Shown: piece after piece, positions 1 to 12,900 of the stretch
How positions within the stretch are numbered: position 1 is the first letter of the stretch
Layout of the letters: each line of letters opens with the position of its first letter
Origin: Areca catechu
Lineage: Eukaryota; Streptophyta; Magnoliopsida; Arecales; Arecaceae
Assembly: GCA_021397845.1 (NCBI GenBank)
Contig: CM038051.1
Span: forward strand, 14,043,827 to 14,107,826
Length of the DNA stretch: 64,000 nucleotides
Reading direction: 5' to 3'
Position numbers and translations under genes: made by a program
Notes under the pieces: model-generated
What the model was told of the DNA's origin: nothing
Databases searched by the model: none
Seen by the model: only the letters and a program-made list of their open reading frames with translations

Positions 1-908
1 AGAATGAACCTGGTAAATCTTTCTTTAGGATGCTCCATTCTTCTTGTACCTTCTTCAACCAACCTCTTGTTCCCTAAGGAAAATAAAAAGATAACATAAA
101 TGAAATTGGAAAGCCACTACCCACTAGAGATTATTAAATTCGATAGACTTACATCAATACCTGGGATGATACAAAGCCACTGCCAATACCATTCAGAAAA
201 TGATGATCTGAGTAATCATCAACAATATCAAATTGCTTGAAGTTTCCTGGTCTGTCATTGCCTGGTAAAAATGTTGGTTCTTCGCTTTGTTTAGCTTCTT
301 CTACAGGCTGATTCAAACTTTCTGGATCTGTATCTTCTAGATACAATTGAAGTTCTTCTGTCTTCAGAATGTTGTATTCAACTTCTCCTTTATTCTATAG
401 AGGAAAAATATGAGTTTTTTATTTAGAAGAAAGGATTCCAAGAATACAACTTTAGTATGAACAGTCAAAGTAACCACACTTAACTGAGCCAGACACACAA
501 GTGGAATCACGAGAGCCAAATAGGCTTGTTGCAACATTTGTTAGGAATCCAAAAGCTGCTCGGGGAAACAAAAAAGCAGTAGTTTTCCACACGTCTTTTT
601 TGCGATCTTCGCTGGCATTGTTTACAGTCTTCTAAAAAACATATTTTAAACAATTTAGTCCACTTATCCAAGCAACATGCAATGTGTACATTTACAAAAT
701 ACAAATGCATTAAGTACTGTGTGTTTGCTTTATTTGGGAAAAGGGAGTTGGTTGATTGAGACCTAACCTTTTCTTTCTTATGCAACAATTGCTTCTCTTG
801 CTCAACTATTTCCTTACTCACATTTGCAGGAACAGATTCGTCAAGAGATGACAGTGTTGAAGCAGGATCAAGAAGGCTATCCAATCCAAATATTTCAGAA
901 GGCTGAAC
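1..908 (-). CDS. PHO2: PHO2 coding exons 2-5
   Basis: Four exons follow the giant intron. Exon 2 (908-768) has acceptor CTACTGCAG and starts VQPSEIFGLDSLLDPASTLS. Exon 3 (631-485) follows TTTTTTAG. Exon 4 (394-161) ends GSGFVSSQ before GTATTG and holds FKQFDIVDDYSDHHFLNG, a PHO2 hallmark just before the E2 domain. Exon 5 (from 73 leftward) continues out of the window. All junctions keep phase 0. The splice sites come from frame continuity and family knowledge, with no transcript to confirm them. Confidence 0.88.
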
Positions 909-3900
909 CTGCAGTAGTCACCAAACAGCAAGGAAAGTTCTGGTCTCAGGCCCTCCAGTTTTATGGACATGAAGACAGAATAATCAAGAAAAATGCATGG
1001 ATTGTATGGTGGCTGTGTATTGGACACAATAGACTAATTGCTGTATAAGTAACTGACAACACCTGCAGAAAAAGTGCTGCCAAATTTATCTAATAGAACT
1101 TGAAGAGAAAGTCAAAGGAAATAACACCATATAGAAACATATTTCGTCTGGCTGGATTAAGGACATCCACGAGGGCAGAGAGATATCATTCTCCATGATG
1201 TTGTAGAATAGCTGAAAAGAGCACAGAATTTACAGAAAAAGGGACTTCATCATTCTTTTGCACAAATTTTACAAACACAAGCAGCCCCTATAAATGCCAT
1301 ATAGGTAACCAGTAAACGGACCACAAATCACCAATGCTTGCAAGCAACATAAGTATTCAGCATAGCTCAAGAGACCTTATACCTGAGAGACTGGATTTGA
1401 AATAGCCACTTAATCCTGGATTCCCATGAAAATTTTTGGTCTGCTGCTCCAGCTTTGCTACATCTAGTTATTCCACACTTCGCATCACCCGTGTCTCCTA
1501 TGGACCTAAACTTGAAGACAACACCCAGGCCTCTTTAAGAAATAACCTGATCTCCAATTTATTTCCTTTCCAATATTACCCCTTCCTAAGATTCTTGATT
1601 GCATAACCTTACACAAGACATCTACCTGCGTTTGGTCAGGTTCATCATATTTTACCTTAAGTGTTTACTAATTTGTAGAAACACATATGACCTCAAAACA
1701 GCCCCTTGGACCATTACCAAAACAGAAGACCTTCCCTCAAACCTGCAAGAAATGGCCAGTCTTTGCCTTCATCCCCACCTGACAATCTTTGGTCTTTAAA
1801 AACATACTCATTTGTTCATCAAATCCAGAAAATTCTTGACCTTGTATTTATACAGCTCAATGAAACAACTTAAATTCCTTCTCCAACGACTTTGAAGGCC
1901 AGATCATTAACCATTATGTCACACCAACTATTCATTGTTTGTAGATCTCGAACTACTCATTTGTGACACGACACAAATATCTCAATAGTTAAATACAGCA
2001 ACCATCTTGATTCCAAACTTTCAGCAACCCTTTGTCGTCCAAAACTTCTTTAGTCGGGTCTTAAATGCATGCACACTTACTCATTATTGCACATATGTTT
2101 CATCCTACCTCTAACTGATAGCTTTTTTCTTCCTCCAAAGCAGAGATCTACCCTTCTTAAACCCAAGTCCCTTCAAGGAAAAAAGATAATCTCCTATGTG
2201 GCTAGGTTTTCACCTCAACACTCAGAATAATATTAGAGTTGCCAGGTGATCATCTCCAGGTTACTGGAAGAAGGTTGTGATGATATGCATGCAAAATGAT
2301 GGAATAAATGTGAGAAACAAAAAAAAAAAAAAAACAAGCATCCTTGTCTTCTACATGCATTTCTGCACCTAAGAGATAGCTTATTAGTTGATTGAAAAGT
2401 AACCAAGCACAACCAAAAGGTGCTCACTGCCTTCAAATTCAATTCACCCAATTATCATTATCTATAGATGTCACTTGCATCATCTACCAAAGGTGAGAAG
2501 CCTAGAACTGAAAGCAGTATAGTTTAGTAAAATATCTTTATTTGCTTCTGTAGAAGAAAAGCAAAACCATGGAGCTAAATAAAAATGAAACAGCAACTAA
2601 TTTATTTTGAAGTGCTGCAAGCAAGGTTCGCTGTCTCGATATCAAACCCCTTACCGGTACCATCCTATTATGGTGTTGGTACACGGTATGGCATGAAACA
2701 GTAAAGCATACTAAGTATTGGTATGGTATGTGATATGGCAGGATCGCTGACGTGGAGTCTCTATCAGATCCGGTCGGATGCCACGTGGACAGAAGTTGCC
2801 ATGTCAGACCTATTCTTTGAGCTCCTTCGCCGGGCGGCTCCCTCAAGGTTGAGCCCACCTCGGTCGAAGTCAAGCTCCTGCTCTCTTCGAGCACCTTCGC
2901 CGGGCGGCTCCCTCAAGGTCGAGCCCACCTCGGCCAAAGTCAAGCTCCTGCTCTCTTTGAGCTCCTTCGCCGGGTGGCTCCCTCGAGATCAAGCCCACCT
3001 CGGCCGAAGTCGAACTCCTTCGTCGAGCCACTCCCTCAAGGTCGAGTCTACCTCGGCCGAAGTTGAGCTCTCACTCTCTTCAGGCCAAGCTCTCTTCAAG
3101 CGACAGGTCCAGTAGCTGGAAGTCAAAGCCCGCGGCGCCACCTCCCTTGGGCAGCAGACCGCCGCCGAAGGACCACGGAGGAACACCCCCCGAGACGCCA
3201 TGATCACTCTCGCTACTACTTACACCAAATAGGAAAGGGTGCCCTGGCCAAGGCATTGCGCTCCCGACTGACCGTCTGTGCCACTCAAGAGAGGAAATTG
3301 TCCCAAAAAATTCAAATCCAGGGGGCGGCTGCCCCCAATTGAGGCTCTGCCAAATTTTCCAAAGTAGACCGACCAGGAGGGAGGTCAGAGCTAGCAACAT
3401 CACTCCTTATCACGGATAGGGTGTCGGTCTGAGCCAGCAACATCACTCCTTATCACGGATAGGGAAGGTACTTGTGCGCATGGCACGAAGCACTGCCAGA
3501 CGTTGACCTTCCGGCACCTGCAGAAGGAAAAGATCTCGAGGTAAGCCGCTGGAAGGGATCCTGGCCTAAAAAAATTCTCCAAAGGTTCTCGATAGAAGGT
3601 AAGCAAGGCTAACTCAAGCAAACAAGAAAAGGGGCAGCACACAGGAGAGCAACCGAGAGGCCGAGCGCTCTGGGCTACCGGAGACTCACCGGAAGGGTCT
3701 TGACGGACACAGCCACACAACTTGAGCTCTCCTCTACCGCTACCACCCTCGCTCTACTCTCTCTTTTCCAAACCAAATCTCCTCAAAGTGTGGAGTCCGA
3801 GCAAAGGGGCCCACAGGAAAAGATATGTTCCCTTAGTTCGTCACTGACTTGATCGTCGGAGTGCCCCTGCTGGGATCCTCGGCCCGGATCTCCTCTGTTT

Positions 3901-6900
3901 TGCAGGTCCGGGCACGTGAGTTGGCTCCCGATCAACAAGGTTGGCATCCGGGATCATCTCCAAGCTACAGGCCACGACGATGTAGACGACAACAGATTGG
4001 CACGCCAGGAAGGGAGGCAGGACACAATCTGATCCAAGCCGATTCTCATACGTGCAACTCCACCCGGAACATGGTGATGACACACGTGCGGGAGGTCTCC
4101 ACTAGCCGTGCAGGAGACCCCCCCTCTCACGAGGGCCCGCACAATCCAGAGAGGGAGCCCCCCGCTCCACCACAACTGCCTCCGGCGGACGTCCAGTTGG
4201 CCGCGCTCGCCCAACAGATGCAGGTCTTGACTACAACGGTGCGACAGTTGCAACATCAACACTGACCCCTGGCCACCCACCAACAGCCAGGGACCCCTGC
4301 AGCCCATGCCGCCGCATCCCGTGACAGCCTGCGGTCCTTCCAAGGAAGGCCTTCGCTGTTGCGAGCCACGACAAACCCCCGGGGAAGCCACCGGACCCCG
4401 GCGAAGAGACAGTGGACCGGGTTAGTCGACCGGGAGAGCCAATCTCTGGCCCTCGAGCAGGCTGCGATTAAGCGCAGCCGAGGCCGTCAAGACAAGGCCC
4501 CCAGTCACGACCCCCCTCAGCTATCATCTTCATCTCCTCCGTCGATCTCAGCGAAAGGCTCCACCGACGAGGCCATCAGGTGCATGGCTGAAAGGCACTT
4601 AGAGGAGCAGGAGCGCAAGTTGGCGGAACTATCCCGCCAGTTTACAAACTTGCAAGACTCCTTCCATGAGCCTGCGGGTTACGACACCCGTCCCCCTTTC
4701 TTCCGAGAAATCCAAGAGAAGCCAATCCCGAGTCAGTTCCGCATGCCGCAGGTGGATCTCTAGGACGGGACCACCGACCCTCTGGACCACCTTGAGAGCT
4801 ACAAGGCTCTCATGAGAGTCCAAGGAACGACCAACGCCCTCTTCTGCATCGCCTTTCCAGCCACTCTCCAGAAGGCGGCTCGAGTCTGGTTCACCCGCCT
4901 CGAGCTTGAAAGCATCAACTTCTTTGCATAGCTGGAAAGAAAGTTCATGGCTCATTTCGATGCCTGCCGGAAGGTACCACGAGAGGTAGATAGTCTTTCT
5001 CCATCAAGTAGCAGGACCACGAGCCCTTGCAGGACTATGTGACCCACTTCAAAGTTGCTACACTGGAGATCTATAATTTGGATGAGCCAGTTGCCATGCT
5101 AGCGTTGAATAGGAGCCTCAGGACTTCCCGTCTCACCTACTATCTGGACAAAAAGTCGGCGAAGATGCACTCCGACCTCCTCCGCGTTCACAAGTACATC
5201 CGCGCCGAGGAGGCGGACCGTACGAGGAGGGAACTGGACGGGAAGCCACTGAAGAAGCAACCTCCGGGAGAGACATCCAGGGTGCGGAAGCCCGAACCAA
5301 CCATCCCGAACTTCCGTCAAGGGCCGAAGTCGAAGAACGGCCCCATCCTATAAAAAAGATACACGCCTCTCCTCGTCCCGAGGTCGAAGATCCTTATGGA
5401 GATTGAGGACGAGCGTCACCTGCGCAACCCTCCCCGGTTGAGGGCATCCAACAGTCGCAACAAGACGAAGTACTGCCAGTTCCACAGCGACCACGGCCAT
5501 GACACCCAGGAGCACCGCCACCTCAAGAAAGAAAATGAAGATCTTATAAGAATGGACTACCTCGGAAAGTTCGAGGGGGGGGGGAAGACCTCGGCGGAAC
5601 CTCAGGTGCTTGCCGCTCTTCTCCCTGTCCCCGCAGTCGACAATCGACCCACCGAGCAGCCTGTGGAAATGATATGCTGGGGAATAGAGCATGCTGCCAA
5701 GAGGGCCCAGGAGGGGGAGAGGTCGGAAAATGTACTCCCTTTTATGAGGAAGGAGGAATCTGGGAATCAAAATATAAATAACGATGCCGTGGTTGTCGAG
5801 ATGACGATTGCCAGACATCCTGTAAAACGGATTATGGTCAATAGTGAAAGTTCGACTGATGTCCTTTTTTATGATGCTTTCTCTATGATGAATCTATCCC
5901 CTACTCAATTGAAGCCTGTGCACACTCCCCTTGTCGGTTTCACCGGGAACTCTGTGGAAGTCGAAGAGGAGATCACTCTTCCCATCACTGTCGGGTCACC
6001 ACCTCGACAGAGCACTATCATGATGACCTTCACAGTTGTTAGGCTTTCTTCGTCCTACAACGTGATCCTTGGCCGCCCCGGGCTCAATCAGCTCGACGCG
6101 GTCATTTCCACCAAGCGGCCATTGGTGCAGTTTCCCACTCCTTATGGCGTATGGGAAATGAGGGGGGCATCTCAACCGATCCAACACTGCCTTCAAGCTA
6201 TCCCAGGGGCCAGAAGTTCCGATGACCCAATGTCGACGACCTTGACCAAAGGGTGCAAGACCCAGAGATGGCCCAGTCGAACGCCTGTTGTCGTATCCGC
6301 TTGGAACCGACCCGACGAAGATGGTGCAAATCAGGGCCCAGCTGCAAGAAGAGCGGGCCCACCTGTTGGAATTCCTTGGAACGAATGCAGACGTGTTCAC
6401 CTGGACGGCGACAGACAGGCCCGGGATTCCTCCCGACATCATCACTCATAAGTTAAGCATCGACCCGAAGTACCGCCCTGTCCGGCAGAAGAAGAGATGC
6501 TTCGCCCCGGAGAGGCAACGGGCAATCAATAAGGAAGTGGATAAGCTCCTCGTAGCCGGCTTTGTTCACGAGGTGCAGTACCCTAGCTGGCTGGCGAACG
6601 TGATTATGGTCAAGAAGAACAACAGGAAATGGATGATTTGTATGGACTACACCGACCTCAATCGAGCCTGCCCGAAGGATAGCTTTTCATTGCCGAAGAT
6701 TGACCAACTGGTAGACGCCACCTCGGGGCACCGCTTACTCTCCTTTATGGATGCGTTCTCCGGGTACAACCAGATCCGGATGCATCTAGAGGACGAGGAG
6801 CACACTACCTTCATCACTGATAGGGGGATGTACTGCTACCGGATGATGCCTTTCGGCCTGAAGAATGATGGCGCCACATACCAATAGCTAGTCAATCGAG

Positions 6901-9900
6901 TCTTTAGGGATCAGATCGGCCGGAACATGCAAGTTTATGTAGACGACATGCTCGTCATAAGCAAGTCGAAGTCAGACCATGTTGCCGACTTGGCGAAGGC
7001 CTTCCAAAACCTTCGCCTGCACCAGATGAAGCTGAATCCGGTGAAGTGCGCTTTCGACGTGGCAGCAGGGAAGTTCCTTGGCTTCATGGTCACCCAGAGG
7101 AGAATAGAAGCAAATCCCGAGAAGGTCCAAGAAATTGTCGACATATAACACCTCACCTCGAAGAAGCAGGTCTAGCGCCTAACGGACCGAATTGCCGCCC
7201 TGAGCCAGTTCATCTCAAGATCGACTGACCATTGCTTGCCTTTCTTCAAGGCGCTACGCAAAGTGCACGATTTCACCTAGACGAAAGAGTGCAAGAAAGC
7301 CTTCGAGGAGTTGAAAAAATTCTTGGCATCACCACTACCGCTCTCCAGGCCGGAGGATGGAGAGGAACTCTTGTTGTACCTAGCAGTCACCTTAGGGGCC
7401 GTCAGTTCAATCCTTGTCCGCACAGACGAGAATGGAGCTCAGAAATCGGTGTACTATGCCAACAAACTCCGAGATGCGGAAATCAGGTACATTCGCTCCG
7501 AAAAATTGATTTTTGCTCTTATAATGTCTGCTCAGCGACTCAGGCCATACTTCCAAGCATATCCAATTATGGTCATGACGAACCAACCACTGAGAGCCAT
7601 ACTTAGCCACCCCGATACTTCCGAACGCCTGGCCAAGTGGGCTCTGACACTTAGCAAGTTCGATATCGCGCACCGACCAAGGCCATCCCAGAAGGCCCAA
7701 GTGTTGGCGACCCAATCGATCCCTTTGACGGAGGCGAAGAAATATTTGCTCTTCCACCCTTTGATGGAAGAGGGAAGTTCAAACTTGATGCCCGTTGGGC
7801 GAGGAGAGATAAACCACCACCCATCCTCGGTCGGGTGGCGCTTTAGGATGAAGAAGGCCCTGAACAAAGAAAAACGGGCTACAATCCCGTGGAAGTGACA
7901 GAGGACAATAAAACAAAAGATCGTCCTAACTACATTAGGAACTAGCTGAGCCAGGACTAGGCAGTAGTTGCTCAGCAAAGAGAGGAAAAAAGGATGAAGA
8001 GGGAAGCAAAGACCCCTTGCAAGGGATTCCTCGTAGAGGGCGATCCGGCCCAGGCCACTGGAGGTGACCCGTTCCCCCGATTGTGGAATCGAGAGCCGGA
8101 TGGAGTCCGGGACACCGAAGGCTTCCCGGATGATCGAGAGGTTCTCCCCGATCATCACCAAACCGACGCCACCAGGACCGGTCGAACGGGAAGGCTCAGT
8201 GGGAGCTTCAGGAACAGGAGGAAGACGAGCCCTAGACTCTCCCATGACAATCCCAGTGGGGTGAAGCCTTCTGCGAACCTCGAGAGAAATTTCCTCCTCA
8301 TCGGAGGGAGTCCTCGATCAAGAAGGCCCTGCCTCATTGGGATTGCTCGAAGAACGGTGGCTACGACCTAAGGGGGCCATCCTAAGAAAGAACAAAGGAA
8401 GAAGAAGAAGAACGAAGTCCGGAGGGCTCTTAACCGGAAAGGAGGAAGGACCGAAGAAGACGAACCTGGCAACCTTCAAGGGAAAGGACAGTCGTGGGAA
8501 AGAAGGAAAGCTCTGGCCCGTCGGCGGGCACGAAAAATTCGAAATAAGAGGTATTTTCTCAAAACTTTCCTTCTTTTCGAAATGACCAGACAGCAACCGT
8601 ACCCTCCCAGAATCGCCACCATCAAATGGGCGCCACGTGTAGAGATCAGCAAGGCGAGGCGCTTCAGTTCACCCGAAACCGTTTCGAGATCTACGTCAAC
8701 CATTATGCTTCCTCGGACGAGCTGATGTGTAACCTCCACATTGGTCTCAAGGTCCATTCCGCGAAGCGCCGGCGATCGCGGTATTAATGGCGCCCGATTT
8801 TCGTCTTTCCACGTCAGCTCCGCATTTACTCCCTTCATCCCGAGCACCGCGCGCCAACGAAACTTAGGAGTGAGGGGCAAATGATATAGCAGGATCACTG
8901 ACGTGAAGTCTCTATCAGATTCGGTCGGATGCCACATGGGCAGAAGTTGCCATGTCAGACCTATTCTTCGAGCTCCTTCGCCGGGCGGCTCTCTCGAAGT
9001 CAAGCCCATCTCGGCCGAAGTCGAGCTCCTGCTCTCTTCGAGCTCCTTTGCCGGGCGGCTTCCTCAAGATCGAGCCCACCTCGACCGAAATCCAGCTCAT
9101 GCTCTTTTCAAGCTCCGTCGTCGTCCAGCTCCTGCTCTTTTCAAGCTCCGTCGTCGGGCGGCTCCCTCGAGGTCGAGCCCATCCTGGCCGAGGTCGAGCC
9201 CACCTTAGCCGAAGTCGAGCTCCTGTTGTCTTTGAACTCCTTGGCCGGGTGACTCCCTCGAGGTCGAGCCCATCTCGGTCGAAGTCGAGCTCCTGCTCTC
9301 TTCAAGCTCCTTCGTCGGGCCGCTCCCTCAAGGTCGAGCCCATCTCAGCCGAAGTCAAGCTCTCGCTCTCCTCAGGCCAAGCTCCCTTCAGGCGAGAGGT
9401 CCAGCAGCTGGAAGTCAAAGCCCGCGGCACCACCTCCCTTGGTCGAAGTCGAGCTCCTGCTCTCTTCGAAGTCAAGCTCTCGCTCTCCTCAGGTCAAGAT
9501 CTCGATCGAAGTCGAGCTCCTGCTCTCTTCGAGCTCCTTTGTCGGGCCGCTCCCTCAAGGTCGAGCCCACCTCAGCGGAAGTCAAGCTCTCGCTCTCCTC
9601 AGGCCAAGCTCCCTTCAGGCGAGAGGTCCAGCAGCTGGAAGTCAAAGCCCGCGGCACCACCTCCCTTGGGCAGCGGACTGCCGCCCAAGGACCACGGAAG
9701 AGCACCCGCCAAGACGCCATGATCACTCCCGCTGCTACTTACACCAAATAGGAAAGGGCGCCCTAGTCAAGGCACTGCGCTCCCGACCGACCGACCGTCT
9801 GCGCCACCCGAGAGAGGAAATCGTCCCAGAAGATTCAAATCCAGGGGACGGCTGCCCCTCGATCAAGGCTCTACCAAACTTTCCAAAGTGGAGCGATCAG

Positions 9901-12900
9901 GAGGGAGGTCAAAGCCAGCGACATCACTCCTTATCACGGATAGGGAAGGTACTTGTACGCACGGCACGAAGCATTGCCAGACGTTGACCTTCCGGCGCCT
10001 GCAGAGGGAGAAGATTTCGAGGTAAGCCATTGGGAGGGATCCTGGCCTAAAAGAATTCTCCAAAAGTTCTCGATAGAAGGTAAGCAAGGCTAACTCAAGC
10101 AAACAAGAAAAAGGGGCAGCGCACAAGAGAGCAACCGAGAGGTCGAGCGCTCTGGGCTAGTGGGGACTCACCGGAAGGGTCTTGACGGACATAGCCACAC
10201 AGCTCGAGCTCTCCTCCACCGCTACCACCCTCGCTCTACTTTTCTCTTTCCCAAACCAAATCTCCTTCTCCAAGTGTGGAGTCCGAGCAAAGGGGTCCAC
10301 AAGGGAAGATCCGTTCCCCTAGATTGTTGGAGTGCCCCCGCCGGGATCCCCGGTCCGAGTCTCCTCTGTTTTGCAGGTCCGGGCGCGTGAGTTGGCTCCC
10401 GAGCGACGAGGTCGGCATCCGGGGTCATCTCCAAGCTACAAGCCATGGCGGTGTAGGCGGCAACAATATGAAATGCATATCAATGTAGCATTTGTATGGT
10501 ATGGTATTAACCAATACGGCAAACCTTGGCTGCAAGTAAATATGTGGTTCAAGAAAGAAATTCTTTCTTAAGTAGAAGAAAAGCCTTTAAGCGAGATAGG
10601 GTGCACCAGCTTGAAATAGAAACTCAAAGAGAGTTTCCAATCTAGTTGGTGTCCAGACTTGATCAAGAATCCTGAAATTTCTTATGGACGGTGTTCACAG
10701 AACATACTCTAAAAAGACAGTAATTGGGTCCAAAATACACCCACTTGAACCAATTGGAGGTGTGTTTATGATGTGAATACTACAACAAAGAAGTTGATAG
10801 ATGGTACATGATACTTGAATGTATTTGTACAAACCAGATAAAATTGTTTGGATTAACCTCACATTGTGTTGTCACAATTTGTAGACAGATACTTGCCCAA
10901 GCTAAAAACAAAAAAGAAGGTTATTTGTTATGAATATCACAAGTCTTCTTGACAGTTTTTTTTATTATTTTTTGTGTTTCAAGATCAGACAACAGGTCAT
11001 GCATTTTCCGTACCTGAATGAGGTATAATAGTAAAAGCAAGGATCCTAGTACCGGGACCCATTCTGGCATTGGGTCGGTATGGTACGGTACCGGTACTAG
11101 TGCCATACCATGTATTGATATGATGGGCATGCCGGTATGAATCGGCACGCCCAATTTTTTTATTAGAGTTTAGAATTTCTTTTTTTTTAGGATTTAGGGT
11201 TTAGAAATTAGGGTATAGAGTTTAGGATTCAGGGTTTAGAATTTAGAATTTAAAAAAATGCTAATACATTAATTCTAATTAAAATAAAATATAAAATTAT
11301 GATTAAAGTAAGATTACCAGTAATTAATGAAAATGAAAGGTAAAATATAAATATAATTACATACCGATATTTAGAATCGGATCGAGTGTCGATGTCCATA
11401 AATATCGAGATCATTGATGTACTCGGTAGGAAGATCAGTAAATTCCTCTAACCAAGTAGCATAATCTCCTATAAGCTCATCCCGGAGGTAGGTTGATGGA
11501 TCGTAACTTATCGCAGATCCCTCGCTGAGGTTCCGACTTTGAGAGGTATCCAGAGACAGATAATATGGTTGTGCAGGGACCCATCCAAATATACTAGCAG
11601 TAAAATCAGATCCGTAAAATGCTCCAGACTACATAAGATAATAACCATTAAAAGATGATGTCTCAGACGCACCATATGGACCATATAGATCACAAGCTGC
11701 CGGTAACTATGGATAAGAGGATCCTGAATATGAAGATAATACTGATACATCCATGGATCCTACTTCACGTGCAAGAGTTGTAGCTACATAGTATCCTGCA
11801 CGACCTCACAGAGCCCGTCACCAGCATCTGTAGTCTAATAACACAACCAAGGATTCAGATCCCGGCAGGACGTCCCATGGGACACCGAGATGGGGTACCA
11901 TCCTATATGTTAAGACAGGACATCCCACCAGCATCCCAGTATCCCAATCAAGATACCTTAGAACATTCCCTGTCCCGAATGTTGGGACGGGACTGGACGG
12001 GATGCCAATGCATCCCATTCCATGAAAAATCCAGGACAGCCCTATCTCACGGGATTTAAAATCTTGAACACAACCATATATAATACGACAAATCCCTAGG
12101 TATACCCAGATTATCTGTTTCATGAACTTAATACAGAAATTCTATAATTATCAAATCCAGTGATCGATTGAGATCCTTTTACTCGCTGTTGAATTCCATA
12201 TTCCTAAATCTAGTTCAAATATCAAATAAAATTCTAGGACTGAAAGGTTCCCCTCATTCAAACCATGAGCATATCTCTATCGGTGACAGAATCCAGAAAA
12301 CAACATCGATTTCATACCCATATCAAAGTTCCTTGAACAAGACCCCACAGATTATAAATTTTATTAACGTTTTACAAAAAATCATATCGATCAAAATATC
12401 ACCAGCATGGAACTAATCAAAATATTATGAGAAAATAGGTCCTCCATCATAAGTCCGCAGTAACCAACAAGACAAAAAAGTTCAGCCAGTTTGGTCCAGT
12501 TCGGACCGGTTCACTATTTTTTTTATTTCCTAAACATCCCGAACTGTTTTAAGTGGTCGAATCGTGCCGGTTGGCCACAGGTCCGGTTCAGTATGCCCCG
12601 AACCGGTCAATATGGCACGGTTCGGGGATCCTTGAGTAAAGAAACTAGATCTAAAGAATGAGGCACGATAGTAAAAGAAATTGGATATACAGATTCTAAT
12701 CATGTCTTAATCTTCTGCACCCAATGTTCTAGGCTTCCAACAGACCAAAGATTAGAAATCTAAAGCAGGAGTTGGAGTGGAGACAGAAACAAACATTAAA
12801 GTTATACGGGAACAAATTGCTAGGAAAAGTTACAGAAGCAGTTACTCAAATATAAGGTTCAAAGAAAGTCACCAGAAACAAGAATTTGTCAGGGGCAGCA

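Larger units (their letters stand above)
2731..10465 (+). mobile_element. Tat-1: Ty3/Gypsy LTR retrotransposon, Tat lineage, internally deleted
   Basis: Two direct repeats start TGATAT and end CAACA (2731-3994 and 8882-10465). They are flanked by GTATG (2726-2730) and ATATG (10466-10470), a 5-bp target duplication with one mismatch. Between them in order come a primer-binding region, gag, protease, reverse transcriptase and the start of the RNase H region. An antisense ORF fragment and a polypurine tract follow. RNase H core and integrase are absent. Stops and frameshifts occur throughout, so the copy is dead without help. It lies antisense to PHO2 inside its first coding intron. Confidence 0.92.
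2622..10528. mobile_element. hAT-like MITE split by the Tat-1 retrotransposon
   Basis: The left end is CAAGGTTCGCTGTC at 2622 and the right end is the inverted GGCAAACCTTG ending at 10528, giving a 7-bp perfect terminal inverted repeat CAAGGTT. Both ends are flanked by the identical 8-mer GCTGCAAG (2614-2621 and 10529-10536), as expected for a hAT-superfamily target duplication. Without Tat-1 and its target duplication the element is about 170 bp and has no coding capacity, so it is a MITE. It is rich in GGTATGG/CCATACC motifs. It inserted into the PHO2 intron before Tat-1 did. Confidence 0.8.

Noticed and set aside
824..1048. Plus-strand 74-codon frame over PHO2 exon 2
   Set aside because: Shadow of the minus-strand exon and adjacent intron; no independent support.
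2723..3115. Open frame rich in Ser/Arg/Pro
   Set aside because: It is made of the GC-rich tandem repeat inside the Tat-1 5' LTR and has a counterpart in the 3' LTR.
8952..9987. Several overlapping long plus-strand frames
   Set aside because: All lie in the expanded repeat of the Tat-1 3' LTR; repeat periodicity keeps several frames open at once.
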